In this document: in pieces, positions 8,391 to 17,807 of the stretch | How the letters are laid out: every line of letters begins with the position of its first letter | Position numbering within the stretch: position 1 is the stretch's first letter | Assembly (NCBI RefSeq): GCF_007713465.1 | Contig: NZ_VMSG01000013.1 | Span: 97,468-161,467 of the forward strand | DNA: 64,000 bases | From: Pseudomonas sp. H3(2019) | GTDB lineage: Bacteria > Pseudomonadota > Gammaproteobacteria > Pseudomonadales > Pseudomonadaceae | Direction of reading: 5' to 3' | Program-made: the position numbers and the translations under genes | Notes under the pieces: model-generated | Databases searched by the model: none | What the model was told of the DNA's origin: nothing | Seen by the model: only the letters and a program-made list of their open reading frames with translations

Positions 8391-8876
8391 ATGACCGAGA
8401 ACCTGCTGAGTATTCCCTGCACCACCATCAAAGGTGAGCAAAAGACCCTGGCCGATTACGCCGGCAAAGCGGTATTGGTGGTCAACACCGCCAGTAAATG
8501 CGGCTTTACCCCGCAGTACAAAGGATTGGAGGAGTTATGGCGGACCTACAAGGATCGAGGCCTGGTGGTGCTCGGTTTTCCGTGCAACCAGTTCGGTAAA
8601 CAGGAGCCGGGCAATGAAGGGGCTATTTCCGAGTTCTGCGAACTGAACTTCGGTGTGAGTTTTCCATTGTTCAAAAAAATCGACGTCAACGGTAGCGACG
8701 CCCATCCGCTGTTTGTTCAGCTGAAAAAGCGTGCGCCGGGTTTACTGGGCTCCCAGGGCATCAAGTGGAATTTCACCAAGTTCCTGATCGGCCAGGATGG
8801 CAAGCTGGTCAAGCGTTTTGCGCCGACGACCAAGCCGCAGGACCTGACCCGCGAGATTGAAGCCCTGCTCAAATGA
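8391..8876 (+). CDS. Glutathione peroxidase family protein
   Basis: 161-residue thiol peroxidase of the GPx fold (BtuE-like) that reduces hydrogen and organic peroxides. The catalytic cysteine is Cys37 in NTASKCGFTPQY. The partner Gln and Trp segments are FPCNQFGKQEPG and KWNFTKFLI. No dimerisation loop is evident, as in monomeric bacterial enzymes that use thioredoxin. Its stop overlaps the start of ospR by 4 bp (ATGA), so the two are translationally coupled. In P. aeruginosa the homologue PA2826 is repressed by OspR. Confidence 0.94.
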   Translation: MTENLLSIPCTTIKGEQKTLADYAGKAVLVVNTASKCGFTPQYKGLEELWRTYKDRGLVVLGFPCNQFGKQEPGNEGAISEFCELNFGVSFPLFKKIDVNGSDAHPLFVQLKKRAPGLLGSQGIKWNFTKFLIGQDGKLVKRFAPTTKPQDLTREIEALLK

Positions 8877-9334
8877 ACGATGTGTCAGCCGATTCGCTGC
8901 TGCTCGACAGTCAGCTCTGCTTCAAGCTGTACGCCGCTTCCCGAGCGGTGATCCGCGGCTATAAGCCAATGCTCGATCAACTGGGCCTGACGTATCCGCA
9001 ATATCTGGTGATGCTGGTGCTATGGGAGTGGCAGCAAAGTGCGCCCGAGCAGCCAACAGTCAAAGCCCTTGGCGAGCGGCTGTCGCTGGATTCCGGGACG
9101 CTCACGCCGTTGCTCAAGCGTCTTGAGCAGTTACACCTGGTCCAGCGTCAACGCTCGGCGCGCGATGAGCGAGAAGTGCACTTGAGCCTGTCAGCCGCCG
9201 GGCTTGCCCTGCGCGAACAGGTCGGACCGCTCAAGGCACGCCTATTGTGCGACAGCGGTGTCGATCTTGAGCGCTTGGGCAAATTGCGCGATGGCCTTGA
9301 TCAACTGCTGGGGCAGATCAGGGCGCTATCGTAG
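8873..9334 (+). CDS. ospR: MarR-family thiol-based peroxide regulator OspR
   Basis: 153 residues, winged-helix MarR/OhrR protein. Cys16 (in [16 protein letters not shown]) sits where OhrR proteins carry the peroxide-reactive cysteine, and a second cysteine is at position 126. The separation of 110 residues equals that of the two redox cysteines reported for P. aeruginosa OspR (Cys24 and Cys134). [14 protein letters not shown] and the recognition helix [15 protein letters not shown] are typical. Peroxide would oxidise the sensor thiol and release the gpx-ospR promoter. The 3' end overlaps the convergent sagS by 17 bp. Confidence 0.9.
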   Translation: MNDVSADSLLLDSQLCFKLYAASRAVIRGYKPMLDQLGLTYPQYLVMLVLWEWQQSAPEQPTVKALGERLSLDSGTLTPLLKRLEQLHLVQRQRSARDEREVHLSLSAAGLALREQVGPLKARLLCDSGVDLERLGKLRDGLDQLLGQIRALS

Positions 9335-11660
9335 CCGGCACCCACTGTTCAAGCAGGGCAGCCAGTTCCTCGCGACGGAACGGTTTCGCCAGATAATCGC
9401 TCATGCCTGCTGCACGGCAGCGTTCGCGCTCCTCGGGCATGGCGTTGGCGGTCAGGGCAACGATCGGCAGATCCGGCCAGCGCCCGCTGTGACGGATCTG
9501 CCGGCTGGCCTCGTAGCCGTCCATCACCGGCATGTTGCAGTCCATCAGCACCATGTCGAATTCCTTGAGTTCCAACTGCTCGAGCGCTTCGGCGCCGTGG
9601 GAGGCGACAACCACCTTGCAGCCCAACTTGCTGAGCATGCCTTTGGCCACGAGCTGATTGACCGGGTTGTCTTCCACCAGCAGGATTCTCGCCCGCCGCT
9701 GGGGCATGAGGCTTGACTCTTGAGCATCAGTGACGAGAGCGACTTCGTCGGCCTGTAAAGTGCGTCGTAGTGTCTGGTAGAGCGCGTTGCGGGCCAATGG
9801 GCGTGCTTGTTGTTGAAGAGGGGAGAGGGCAGCCGCTTCTTCACTGGGCATGAAACTGCCATAGGCTGTCACCAGCAGAATCGGCGCGGTCATGCCCGGA
9901 CGTAATCCGAACAGACATTCCGGGCAGTCGGTGATCAGCACATCGGGCGACAACCCGATCAAGGAGTCGTCGATGGTGCGCTGCTGGTACTCCAGCCCCC
10001 AACCGGGCAACAGATTACCTAACAGTTCGGCCAGACCGCTGCTGGCGGCGGTGATCGCCAAGACCTTGCCTTGCAGGGACGCGGGAACGATTGCCGGCGT
10101 GTGGGCCGGCAACGGCAGTTCGGCGCAGAACTGGCTGCCGAAACCAGGCTCCGAACTGATGCCGAGGCGGCCCTGCATGGCTTCGCACAGATTGAAGGTC
10201 AGGGCCAGCCCCAGCCCGGTGCCACCGAACTGACGAGTGATGCCGGCACCTGCCTGGGTAAATGGCTGGAAGATTTTGAGCTGATCATCCTGCGCGATGC
10301 CGATTCCGGTGTCGCAGACTTCGATTCTGACGCCGTCTTCGTGGGCGCTCAGGCGCACGTCCACCCGTCCAAAACGGGTAAATTTAAGGGCGTTGGAGAG
10401 CAGGTTGCTGACAATCTGCCGAACCCGCATCGGGTCGCCGAGTACCAGAGACGGGAACTGCGGATCAATCAGGCATGTCAGTTCGACGCTGGGCGCGGCG
10501 TTCTGTGACAGCAGGTTGGCGGTGTCTTCGATCAGTGAGCCGAGGTCGAATGGAATGCGCTCCAGCTCAAGCTGACCAGCGTCGAACTTCGACAGGTCGA
10601 GAATATCGTTGAGCAGTTCCACCAGTACTTTGCCGGAGTCGTGGGCAATCGACAGTTGCTGGCGTTGTTCGGCATTCAGCGGACTGTCCAGCGAGAGGGC
10701 GATCATCCCCAGCAAGCCATTGAGCGGCGTACGGATTTCATGGCTCATGTTGGCCAGAAACACAGAGCGTGCCTGGGCCATGTCCAGAGCAGTCTGGCGC
10801 GCGATTTCCAATTCTGCGTTCGATACCGTCAATCGGCTATTGATCGCTTTCAGTTCACCGGTACGCGCCGAAACTATGTTCTCCAGTTGCTCGAGATAGT
10901 CGGTCAGACGGTTTTCGGCGTTGCGGCGTTGCTGGATTTCAGTGGTCATGTTTTCGAATTGCTGGTTGGCCACCGTGACCAGTACGCCGATCTCATCGTT
11001 TTCGTGTGCTGCCGGACACTCCAGCGGCGGCTGCTCCGAACTGCTCGGGTCACGCGCGCTCAGTTCGCGAATCACCCGCACCAGCGGTTTGGTGAGCATC
11101 ACGTAGAACAGCGCCAGCAAAATCCCGGTCAGTATCAGGCTGCGGGCAAAACCGTTGATCAGAGTGACTTCGGCCCGGCGCAGAAAGCGGCTGCCAAACA
11201 TGTAGGTGTCAATATCCAGTTGCAAGGTGCCGAGGGACTCATCGGGCAGGTGGTCGAGGAACAGGCGGTCTTTGAACTGTCGATTGGCGCCAAACAGAAA
11301 GTCGCTGATCGCCCGATAGCTGCCGTTTTGCGGGTCCGGTCGTTTGACGCTGGCGAGGATCGTATTGTTGTTATCGCTCAGTTGCGCACTGATCACTGCG
11401 GGCGAACGCAGCAGGCCGAGGGTCAGTTCCTGGGCCAGTTCGGCATCTATGTTGTAGGCGATCCGCGAAGCCGGGTTATGGCTGATTTCCAGCAGCGAGT
11501 GTATTTCCCGGTTGATGGAGGCGTCTTCGCTGGCATAATCGATGCCTATTTGCACCAGACTGAGCAAGGTTCCCAGAATGAAACCGACCAGCACCGTAAG
11601 CCTGGCTTGCTTGTAAGACAGGCGGTTGGTGAACTTGATATCCATGGTGTGCTGAACCAC
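9318..11660 (-). CDS. sagS: Hybrid sensor histidine kinase SagS
   Basis: 780 residues, close to the 786 of P. aeruginosa SagS, and in the same place (beside ospR and gpx). Order: transmembrane helix (about 20-42), periplasmic sensor of about 130 residues, second helix (about 178-198), HAMP-like linker, coiled coil, HisKA with FLANMSHEIRTPLNG, HATPase with GTGLGLALT, a decayed receiver-like segment, and a C-terminal receiver with LMDCNMPVMDG and KPF. There is no HPt domain; in P. aeruginosa SagS passes phosphate to HptB and steers the switch to biofilm. Start: a GTG with AGAAGG 9 bases upstream is preferred; ATG 11645 or ATG 11696 are alternatives. Confidence 0.88.
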   Translation of the reverse strand: MVQHTMDIKFTNRLSYKQARLTVLVGFILGTLLSLVQIGIDYASEDASINREIHSLLEISHNPASRIAYNIDAELAQELTLGLLRSPAVISAQLSDNNNTILASVKRPDPQNGSYRAISDFLFGANRQFKDRLFLDHLPDESLGTLQLDIDTYMFGSRFLRRAEVTLINGFARSLILTGILLALFYVMLTKPLVRVIRELSARDPSSSEQPPLECPAAHENDEIGVLVTVANQQFENMTTEIQQRRNAENRLTDYLEQLENIVSARTGELKAINSRLTVSNAELEIARQTALDMAQARSVFLANMSHEIRTPLNGLLGMIALSLDSPLNAEQRQQLSIAHDSGKVLVELLNDILDLSKFDAGQLELERIPFDLGSLIEDTANLLSQNAAPSVELTCLIDPQFPSLVLGDPMRVRQIVSNLLSNALKFTRFGRVDVRLSAHEDGVRIEVCDTGIGIAQDDQLKIFQPFTQAGAGITRQFGGTGLGLALTFNLCEAMQGRLGISSEPGFGSQFCAELPLPAHTPAIVPASLQGKVLAITAASSGLAELLGNLLPGWGLEYQQRTIDDSLIGLSPDVLITDCPECLFGLRPGMTAPILLVTAYGSFMPSEEAAALSPLQQQARPLARNALYQTLRRTLQADEVALVTDAQESSLMPQRRARILLVEDNPVNQLVAKGMLSKLGCKVVVASHGAEALEQLELKEFDMVLMDCNMPVMDGYEASRQIRHSGRWPDLPIVALTANAMPEERERCRAAGMSDYLAKPFRREELAALLEQWVPATIAP

Positions 11661-11811
11661 TTTCGTTTCCCTTCTGGGCGAAGCATAGCTGATCATCAGT
11701 GTATTTCGGCATGACTGACGGGTGAGCCATTATCGCGATAATCCCGGCATTACACGCTGCGTTTGGTTTTTTGTCCCCCATCATTACTGTGAACGTGCCT
11801 GAGGAGAAGTC

Positions 11812-12702
11812 GTGGATTCCCGATTGAATGCATTTCTTGAACGCGCCGATGCGGTTCTGGCTCGTATCGAGCCGTTACTGCCCGCGCAACGCAGGGCCAT
11901 CGACTGGACACAGTGCCTGGCGGCACGCTGGCAGCGTGAGGGGCGCAGCGGATTTCTGTTGCCGCTTGAGGTCAGCCTGGACATGCGTCTGTCCGACCTG
12001 ATCGGGGTCGACAAGCAATTGGAGCAATTGGGGCGAAACACCCGGCAGTTTCTCGACGGCATGCCTGCCAACCACGCGCTGCTCTGGGGTTCGCGCGGCA
12101 CCGGTAAATCGTCGCTGGTGCGGGCCTTGCTGGCCGAGCACGCCAAAGGCGGTTTACGTCTGATCGAGATCGAACGTGATCACCTGGCGGACCTGCCACG
12201 CGTCGTCGAGCAAGTCGCCAAGCTGCCTCAGCGCTTTGTGCTGTTTTGCGATGATCTGTCGTTCGAGGCCGGTGAGGGGGATTACCGGGTACTAAAAAGC
12301 GTGCTCGATGGCTCGCTGGAACAGGCACCGGATAACGTACTGCTGTACGCCACCTCCAACCGTCGCCACCTGGTTCCGGAAAAAGAAAGCGATAACGAAC
12401 ACTGGAAAATGGTCGACGGCGAGCTTCATCCCAACGAGGCGGTCGAAGACAAGATCGCGTTGTCGGATCGATTTGGCCTATGGCTGTCGTTTTATCCTTT
12501 TACCCAGGAGCACTTCCTCAATGTGGTCGAGCATTGGGTGGGAGCGTTAGCGGGCAAGGCCGGCCTTGAGTGGAAACGTGATGAAGAACTCGAGATTCTC
12601 GCGGTTCGCTGGGCTACCGGACGCGGTAATCGCAACGGCCGTTGCGCGTATCAATTTGCCCGGTATTGGGTCGGACTGAAGTTGTTGGAGCACAAGGCAT
12701 GA
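11812..12702 (+). CDS. AAA-type ATPase, DUF815 family
   Basis: 296 residues of the DUF815 P-loop family. Walker A is GSRGTGKSS (about residue 88-96) and Walker B is FVLFCDDLSFE (about 142); the sensor-like segment LLYATSNRRHLVPE follows. The function of the family is not established. The start is a GTG with GAGGAGA 6 bases upstream. The stop overlaps the start of the free-methionine sulfoxide reductase by 4 bp, so the two proteins are made together. Confidence 0.85.
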   Translation: MDSRLNAFLERADAVLARIEPLLPAQRRAIDWTQCLAARWQREGRSGFLLPLEVSLDMRLSDLIGVDKQLEQLGRNTRQFLDGMPANHALLWGSRGTGKSSLVRALLAEHAKGGLRLIEIERDHLADLPRVVEQVAKLPQRFVLFCDDLSFEAGEGDYRVLKSVLDGSLEQAPDNVLLYATSNRRHLVPEKESDNEHWKMVDGELHPNEAVEDKIALSDRFGLWLSFYPFTQEHFLNVVEHWVGALAGKAGLEWKRDEELEILAVRWATGRGNRNGRCAYQFARYWVGLKLLEHKA

Positions 12703-13181
12703 TCGATTTGCAAAAGAGCGGCGCGGGACTTGAGGGCTATGGCCTGCTGTGCGCGCAGCTGGAGTCGTTGCTGGCGGATGAGCGCGACTTTATCGCCAAC
12801 GCCGCGCAGTTTTCGGCGTTCTTGTTCAACCAGCTTTATGACCTGAACTGGGCCGGGTTTTACCTTAATCGCAACGAGGAGCTGGTACTCGGGCCGTTCC
12901 AGGGGCAGATCGCCTGTGTGCGGATTCCGTTCGGCCGGGGTGTGTGCGGGGCGGCCGCGGCCACTTTGCAGACCCAGTTGGTCGAGGACGTGCATGCGTT
13001 CCCTGGACATATCGCTTGCGACAGTGCCTCGAACAGCGAGCTGGTCGTGCCACTGGTCAAGGACGGTCGGTTGATCGGTGTGCTGGACCTGGACAGTCCG
13101 TTGTTGGCACGTTTCACCGTTGATGATCAGGCCGGCATTGAGCAGTTGGCGGCGATTTTCCTGCGTTTGACCGAATGCTGA
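12699..13181 (+). CDS. msrC: Free methionine-(R)-sulfoxide reductase (GAF domain)
   Basis: 160-residue single GAF domain. It matches fRMsr/MsrC, which reduces free (not protein-bound) L-methionine-R-sulfoxide with thioredoxin. The cysteine spacing is diagnostic: one in IACVRIPF, one ten residues later in GRGVCG, and one 24 residues further in GHIACDS, the same spacing as Cys84, Cys94 and Cys118 of the E. coli enzyme. NWAGFYL and ASNSELVVPL are further signatures. Its start overlaps the ATPase stop (ATGA). With msrB five kilobases away, the locus repairs both free and protein methionine sulfoxide. Confidence 0.92.
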   Translation: MIDLQKSGAGLEGYGLLCAQLESLLADERDFIANAAQFSAFLFNQLYDLNWAGFYLNRNEELVLGPFQGQIACVRIPFGRGVCGAAAATLQTQLVEDVHAFPGHIACDSASNSELVVPLVKDGRLIGVLDLDSPLLARFTVDDQAGIEQLAAIFLRLTEC

Positions 13182-13236
13182 TCAAGCCCGTAGCTGCTGC
13201 CGAAGGCGGCTGCTACGAGTTGCTTCAGGGCAGGTT

Positions 13237-16200
13237 TTATACGTTGGCGTGACGACGGATCTGTCGTTGCAGCGCCTGCTCCAACTCGAGCATGGCGTGC
13301 TCTATGCCTTTGCAGCGGGCCTCGAGCTGGTCCGGACAGAAGTTCTCATGACATACGCGCTCAAGCGCTTCGCAACCGTCGATAAGCCTTGAGGCCTGAA
13401 CAATACGGGCCGCACCTTTGATTTTGTGCGCCATATCGATGAAGGCTTGCGGCCCGCTTGCAGGAGGTAGTGCGAGGAGTTCCTGGCGGTCGAGGCGATT
13501 GCTGTTGAACAGTTCGGCGAGCAAGCGCTGAACCAGTTGTGGATCTCCGCCGGTGAGTAACTGCAAGCCGTCCAGGTGAAAGGCTTGATCTTCAATGATC
13601 GGCTTGAGTGCTTCCAGTCGTTGGCCCAGCGTAGTCAGGCTGATGGGTTTGAACAGGCAATCGTTCATGCCAGCCTGTCGGCATCGGAGTTTTTCCTCCG
13701 GTTGAGCATTGGCGGTGAAGCCAAGCACCGTGCAGGGCGGGCGCTGCTCATCGTGCTCGGTCTGGCGGATGGCACGAGTGAGTTCGTAGCCATTCATCAG
13801 TGGCATATTGCAGTCTGCAATCACCAGGTCGAAATGGCCCTCTTTCCATGCCTGGAAACCTGCCTCACCGTTGTTGGCCGTGACGGATCGATGCCCCAGA
13901 AAACCGAGTTGCTGGCACATGAGCAAGCGATTCGCGGGGTGGTCGTCGACCACCAGCACGTTCAGGGTGGCCGAGGCGTTCGCGATGACCGGTTGCGGGG
14001 TGTCCAGCACCACGGCGTCTGGCAGCGCGGCCATCGGCAATAAAATCCGGATTTGAGTGCCGACCCCGGGCGAGCTGGTCAGTTGCACGCAGCCGCCCAT
14101 CATTTCGCACAGGTTGCGACTGATCACCAATCCCAATCCAGCGCCGCTTCTGGCCAAATGCCCGGTGTTATCGGCCTGAGTGAAAGGCTCGAACAAGCGT
14201 CGCTGATCGTCCTCGCTGATGCCAATTCCGCTGTCATTGACCCACAACTCCATCTGGAAACGGTCGGGCTCAGCGGCTGGTTGCAGATTGACCTTGATCC
14301 TCACCTGGCCGTGCTCGGTAAACTTGATGGCATTGCTGATCACGTTGGACAGTATCTGCTTGAAGCGCAGGGGGTCTATCAATACATCGGGCTGTTCAGC
14401 GCTGGTGGGGAACTCCAGCACCAGATTGAGGTTTTTTTGCCGGGCCAATCCATCGAAGACCCGTACGACCGATTCAATCGTCTCGCCAAGGTTCACCCGC
14501 TCTGGCGCCAGGCTCAAATGGCCGGACTCGATTCGGGCAATATCGAGTATGTCGCCAATCAACTCGAGCATGTCCTTGGCCGAGCTATAGGCCACTTCGA
14601 TGGCCGGCCGATCCAGATGGCCCTGATCGGCCCGTTTCAATGTCAGTTCGAGCATGCCGATCACCGCGTTCATCGGAGTGCGAATTTCATGACTCATGGT
14701 GGCCAGGAAGGTGCTCTTGGCGCGATTGGCCTTGTCCGCCTGTTCTTTGGCGAACCTGAGCTCATCAAAAAGCTGCCGTCGTTCGCTGATGTCGATCCAG
14801 CCTCCTATGATCCCCTGGACCTCACCCGTCGAGTCTCGATAGGGGAGAATCCAGTGATAGATCGTCAACCTTTTCCGGCCAATGTGCAGCGGCCGGTCGA
14901 GAATCAATGGGACACCCTCGGCCACCACTCGCTGGTAGTCGGCCAGGTATTCCCTGGCCTCGAACTCGTTGCTCATGGCGCCCTGCATGAGGCTTTTGCC
15001 AATCACGTCCTCGCGTTTGGCACAAAAGGCTTCCAGATAGCTGTCGTTACAACTTTGCAGCAGTCCTTCACGGTCCCGTACGTAGATGGGGTGAGGCGTA
15101 CCGTTGACCAGTGTGCGCATGAATTCGAACTGGTCGTTGAGTGCGCGTTCTGCCTTCTGGCGTTGCTTGATCTGCCTGCGCATATGGGCATTCCAGGCCA
15201 GCGAAATCAGCAGCAAAAGACCGCTGCCAATGACCAGTTGATAGAACAGGCGATGGTAGTTGCGCCAGGTGCTATTGGCGGTACCCGTGTAGCCGCGCCA
15301 ACGGCTGTTGATGATTCCCAGCTCGTCCGGCGCAATGCTGAGCAGGGCTTTGTCGAGGATCGAGTGCAGTTCTGTAGCGCTGCGCGCGGTTGCCAATGAA
15401 AACGCGGCTTGCTGTGTCCCGACAGTCGCGCTGATTTGCAATGCATCCTCGAACACTTGCGATGAAATGAAGTAGTTGGCAATTACCAGCGAGTTGACTG
15501 CGCCCTCGACCTGACCTTTGGCGAGTAACTCCACTGCGCTGAAACTGTCAGGCGTTTCAATCAACTGGATCGTCGGGTAGGTGTGCTGCAGATAGTCGAG
15601 GAGTGGATTGCCTTGAGTGATGGCAAGGCTCTTTCCATTCAATTGCTCAAGACTGATCGGGCTGGAGGTGCTCTTTCGGGTCAGTAGCACAAATGAATTT
15701 TCCAGGTAGGGACGAGTGAAGCTCAGTTGCGCCTCGCGTTCGGCGCTGGGAATCATCGCGGCAATCAGGTCGGCCTGGTTCCCCCTGACCTGGCTGATCA
15801 TCTCGCTGTCACTTTGGCTGCGGTGAATCTCGAAGCGTAAACCGGTTCGAAGCCTGATCAGTTCGAGCAAGTCGGCGGTGATCCCCCGAAAGCTCTCGTC
15901 GGCGTCAAAGAACGTCAGCGGGGCAAAGGCATCGTTGACGACCACGCGAACAACGGGGTGCTGCGCAAGCCAGCGTTCCTCACGATTGGTCAATTGCAGT
16001 TTGTGGTCAGTCAGAAGGATGTCGCTGCCCGCGCTCCAGCGTTTGGCAATGTTTTCCCGCTCGCCCGCGGGCACTTCCTTGAGTACCGCGTTGATGATTG
16101 CCAGCAGGTTCGGATTGTCTTTGCTGACCGCGAAGCTGAAGCCATAGGCCTCATGTTTGCCGAAGTTGGCCATCCGTACATTTTTCAGATAGCCCTTGTT

Positions 16201-16878
16201 GATCATGAAGTGGGTGGAAATGGTATCGCCAAGGAATACGTCTGCCTGGTCGAAGGCGACGGCATTGATTGCATTCTGATAGGACGGGTAAGCGGTGATG
16301 ATGGCCTTGGGGTATTGCGCCTTTACCTCTTCCAGCGGCAGATAGTGATAGACCATGCTCAATCGCATGTCGGCAAGACCTTCGGTCAATGATCGGTTTT
16401 CGGCGTTTCGGGTGACCAGAACCGGTTGATCTATGGCATAGGGGGCGGACAGTACGATGCTGGAACGTCTTCCTTCAAAGCTGTTGGCCGTTCCGAGCAG
16501 GTCGACGTCGCCGTTTTCGAGTGCTTCGATGGCGGCCTCTCGGGAGAGGTAGCGACGGACCTTGATCGGCAGGCCCAGTGACTGTGCAAGAACTCCTGCG
16601 TAATCAGCCGTGAAACCCTCATAGTCGTGGCCGCTGATCGTTAAATCGAAAGGAGGGTAGTCAGGCGCGGAGGTCCCCAGGATCAATTCGCGTTTGTTCT
16701 GCATCCACAACCGTTGTGATTTATCCAGTTGAACGTCAATGTAACCTGCCGTTGAGCGACTGAGCAGCGTGTAATTTCCGACTCCGCTGTCTGCTCCCGA
16801 CACAGAGGTGCTCAGACATAAACCTGCACTCAAATACAATAGATAGTCCTTTAAACACCTGGGCATCCTGTCTCTCAC
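13237..16878 (-). CDS. rocS2: BvgS-type hybrid sensor kinase (RocS2-like)
   Basis: 1213 residues, an unorthodox kinase. Order: signal peptide (about 1-29), two periplasmic substrate-binding (SBP_bac_3, venus flytrap) domains (about 60-290 and 300-530), one membrane helix (about 545-567), PAS (about 585-700), HisKA with FLATMSHEIRTPMNA, HATPase with GAGLGLVIS, receiver with ADCNMPLMNG (about 970-1085) and HPt with MAHKIKGAARIV (about 1125). All phosphorelay residues are present. The start is a GTG that overlaps the rocA2-like stop by 4 bp. The assignment to RocS2 rather than RocS1 rests on the neighbouring dgt and yqj genes, an order I recall from PAO1 (PA3040-PA3045). Confidence 0.85.
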   Translation of the reverse strand: MRDRMPRCLKDYLLYLSAGLCLSTSVSGADSGVGNYTLLSRSTAGYIDVQLDKSQRLWMQNKRELILGTSAPDYPPFDLTISGHDYEGFTADYAGVLAQSLGLPIKVRRYLSREAAIEALENGDVDLLGTANSFEGRRSSIVLSAPYAIDQPVLVTRNAENRSLTEGLADMRLSMVYHYLPLEEVKAQYPKAIITAYPSYQNAINAVAFDQADVFLGDTISTHFMINKGYLKNVRMANFGKHEAYGFSFAVSKDNPNLLAIINAVLKEVPAGERENIAKRWSAGSDILLTDHKLQLTNREERWLAQHPVVRVVVNDAFAPLTFFDADESFRGITADLLELIRLRTGLRFEIHRSQSDSEMISQVRGNQADLIAAMIPSAEREAQLSFTRPYLENSFVLLTRKSTSSPISLEQLNGKSLAITQGNPLLDYLQHTYPTIQLIETPDSFSAVELLAKGQVEGAVNSLVIANYFISSQVFEDALQISATVGTQQAAFSLATARSATELHSILDKALLSIAPDELGIINSRWRGYTGTANSTWRNYHRLFYQLVIGSGLLLLISLAWNAHMRRQIKQRQKAERALNDQFEFMRTLVNGTPHPIYVRDREGLLQSCNDSYLEAFCAKREDVIGKSLMQGAMSNEFEAREYLADYQRVVAEGVPLILDRPLHIGRKRLTIYHWILPYRDSTGEVQGIIGGWIDISERRQLFDELRFAKEQADKANRAKSTFLATMSHEIRTPMNAVIGMLELTLKRADQGHLDRPAIEVAYSSAKDMLELIGDILDIARIESGHLSLAPERVNLGETIESVVRVFDGLARQKNLNLVLEFPTSAEQPDVLIDPLRFKQILSNVISNAIKFTEHGQVRIKVNLQPAAEPDRFQMELWVNDSGIGISEDDQRRLFEPFTQADNTGHLARSGAGLGLVISRNLCEMMGGCVQLTSSPGVGTQIRILLPMAALPDAVVLDTPQPVIANASATLNVLVVDDHPANRLLMCQQLGFLGHRSVTANNGEAGFQAWKEGHFDLVIADCNMPLMNGYELTRAIRQTEHDEQRPPCTVLGFTANAQPEEKLRCRQAGMNDCLFKPISLTTLGQRLEALKPIIEDQAFHLDGLQLLTGGDPQLVQRLLAELFNSNRLDRQELLALPPASGPQAFIDMAHKIKGAARIVQASRLIDGCEALERVCHENFCPDQLEARCKGIEHAMLELEQALQRQIRRHANV

Positions 16879-17501
16879 ACTAGCGCGTTACGTTTTGCCA
16901 TCTCGATAAGTTCTACCAGGGATTTGGCCTTGAGTTTTTGCATGAGTCTTTTTTTGTAGGTGCTGACGGTCTTGTTGCTGAGGAACATGCCTTTGGCGAT
17001 TTCCTTGTTGGTACGGCCCTGGGCGAACAGTTGCAGGACCATCAGTTCGCGATCGTTGACGGACTTGAACAAGTCCAGTTCAGCGCAGAGCCCGTCATCC
17101 CCGCGAACCGGGTTCAAGGCCTGGCTGGGGAAGTAGTTGTAACCGGACAGCACGGCTTTGATGGCACTGAGCAATTCGCTGAGATCTTCCTGCTTGCAGA
17201 CATAACCGGAGGCCCCGGACTGCATGCAGCGGATGGCGAACAGCGTTGGGCTCTGGGCTGTCAACACCAGTGTTTTCAGCGGGGTACTCATGGCATTGAA
17301 ACGGGAGAGAACTTCCAGTCCATCGAGTTTAGGGATGCTGATGTCAAGAATGATCAGGTCGGGCATGCATTCGCGAACCATCTGCATCGCATCGACGCCG
17401 TTGTCGGCCTCACCGACTACTTTGTAACCTTCATGTTCCAGCAACATACGAACCGCAAGGCGAATGACGGGGTGATCGTCAACAATAAAAACCGAGTTCA
17501 T
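16875..17501 (-). CDS. rocA2: NarL/LuxR-type response regulator (RocA2-like)
   Basis: 208 residues: receiver (FIVDDHPVIRLAV, phosphoacceptor in DLIILDISIPKLDG, ACKQEDL at the end) and LuxR-type helix-turn-helix (LFAQGRTNKEIAKGMFLSNKTVSTYKKRLMQKL). It is the DNA-binding partner of the adjacent BvgS-type kinase and the first gene of the pair. In P. aeruginosa RocA2 lowers expression of the mexAB-oprM efflux genes; whether that holds here is unknown. The ATG at 17501 has GGGA 7 bases upstream; ATG 17507 is nearly as good. Confidence 0.85.
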   Translation of the reverse strand: MNSVFIVDDHPVIRLAVRMLLEHEGYKVVGEADNGVDAMQMVRECMPDLIILDISIPKLDGLEVLSRFNAMSTPLKTLVLTAQSPTLFAIRCMQSGASGYVCKQEDLSELLSAIKAVLSGYNYFPSQALNPVRGDDGLCAELDLFKSVNDRELMVLQLFAQGRTNKEIAKGMFLSNKTVSTYKKRLMQKLKAKSLVELIEMAKRNALV

Positions 17502-17807
17502 ATTCATGTCCCATACGTGCGCAAATAAAGCGAGCACCTTAGCTCAGATAAGTGCGTTGACGCATGAACTGACAGGGCTGTAGGTGCAATATAGGACGTG
17601 TCCTACATTAAAAGAGGCATCGGACTACGCATGAACTAGGTTTGTGAGGAAGAACGAGAATATTAGCGGGGTATGTGGGCGCCCTTATTCAGGGGCGATA
17701 TGTGCTTTTACAATACGCGCCAAATCACTATTTTCTGTTGCGTGGTGGTGCCAAGGGTTTTCTGTTTGTCGTGAGGTGTCCGAGGAGGTTTCATTAATTG
17801 TGTTCGT

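Noticed and set aside
13182..13236. Imperfect dyad GTAGCTGCTGCC/GGCGGCTGCTAC between convergent genes
   Set aside because: Two mismatches and no T run; resembles a scattered GCAGC-type repeat word common in fluorescens genomes, but one copy is not enough to define it.
14053..15399. 448-codon open frame opposite the BvgS-type kinase
   Set aside because: Antisense shadow; the kinase domains on the other strand are unmistakable.
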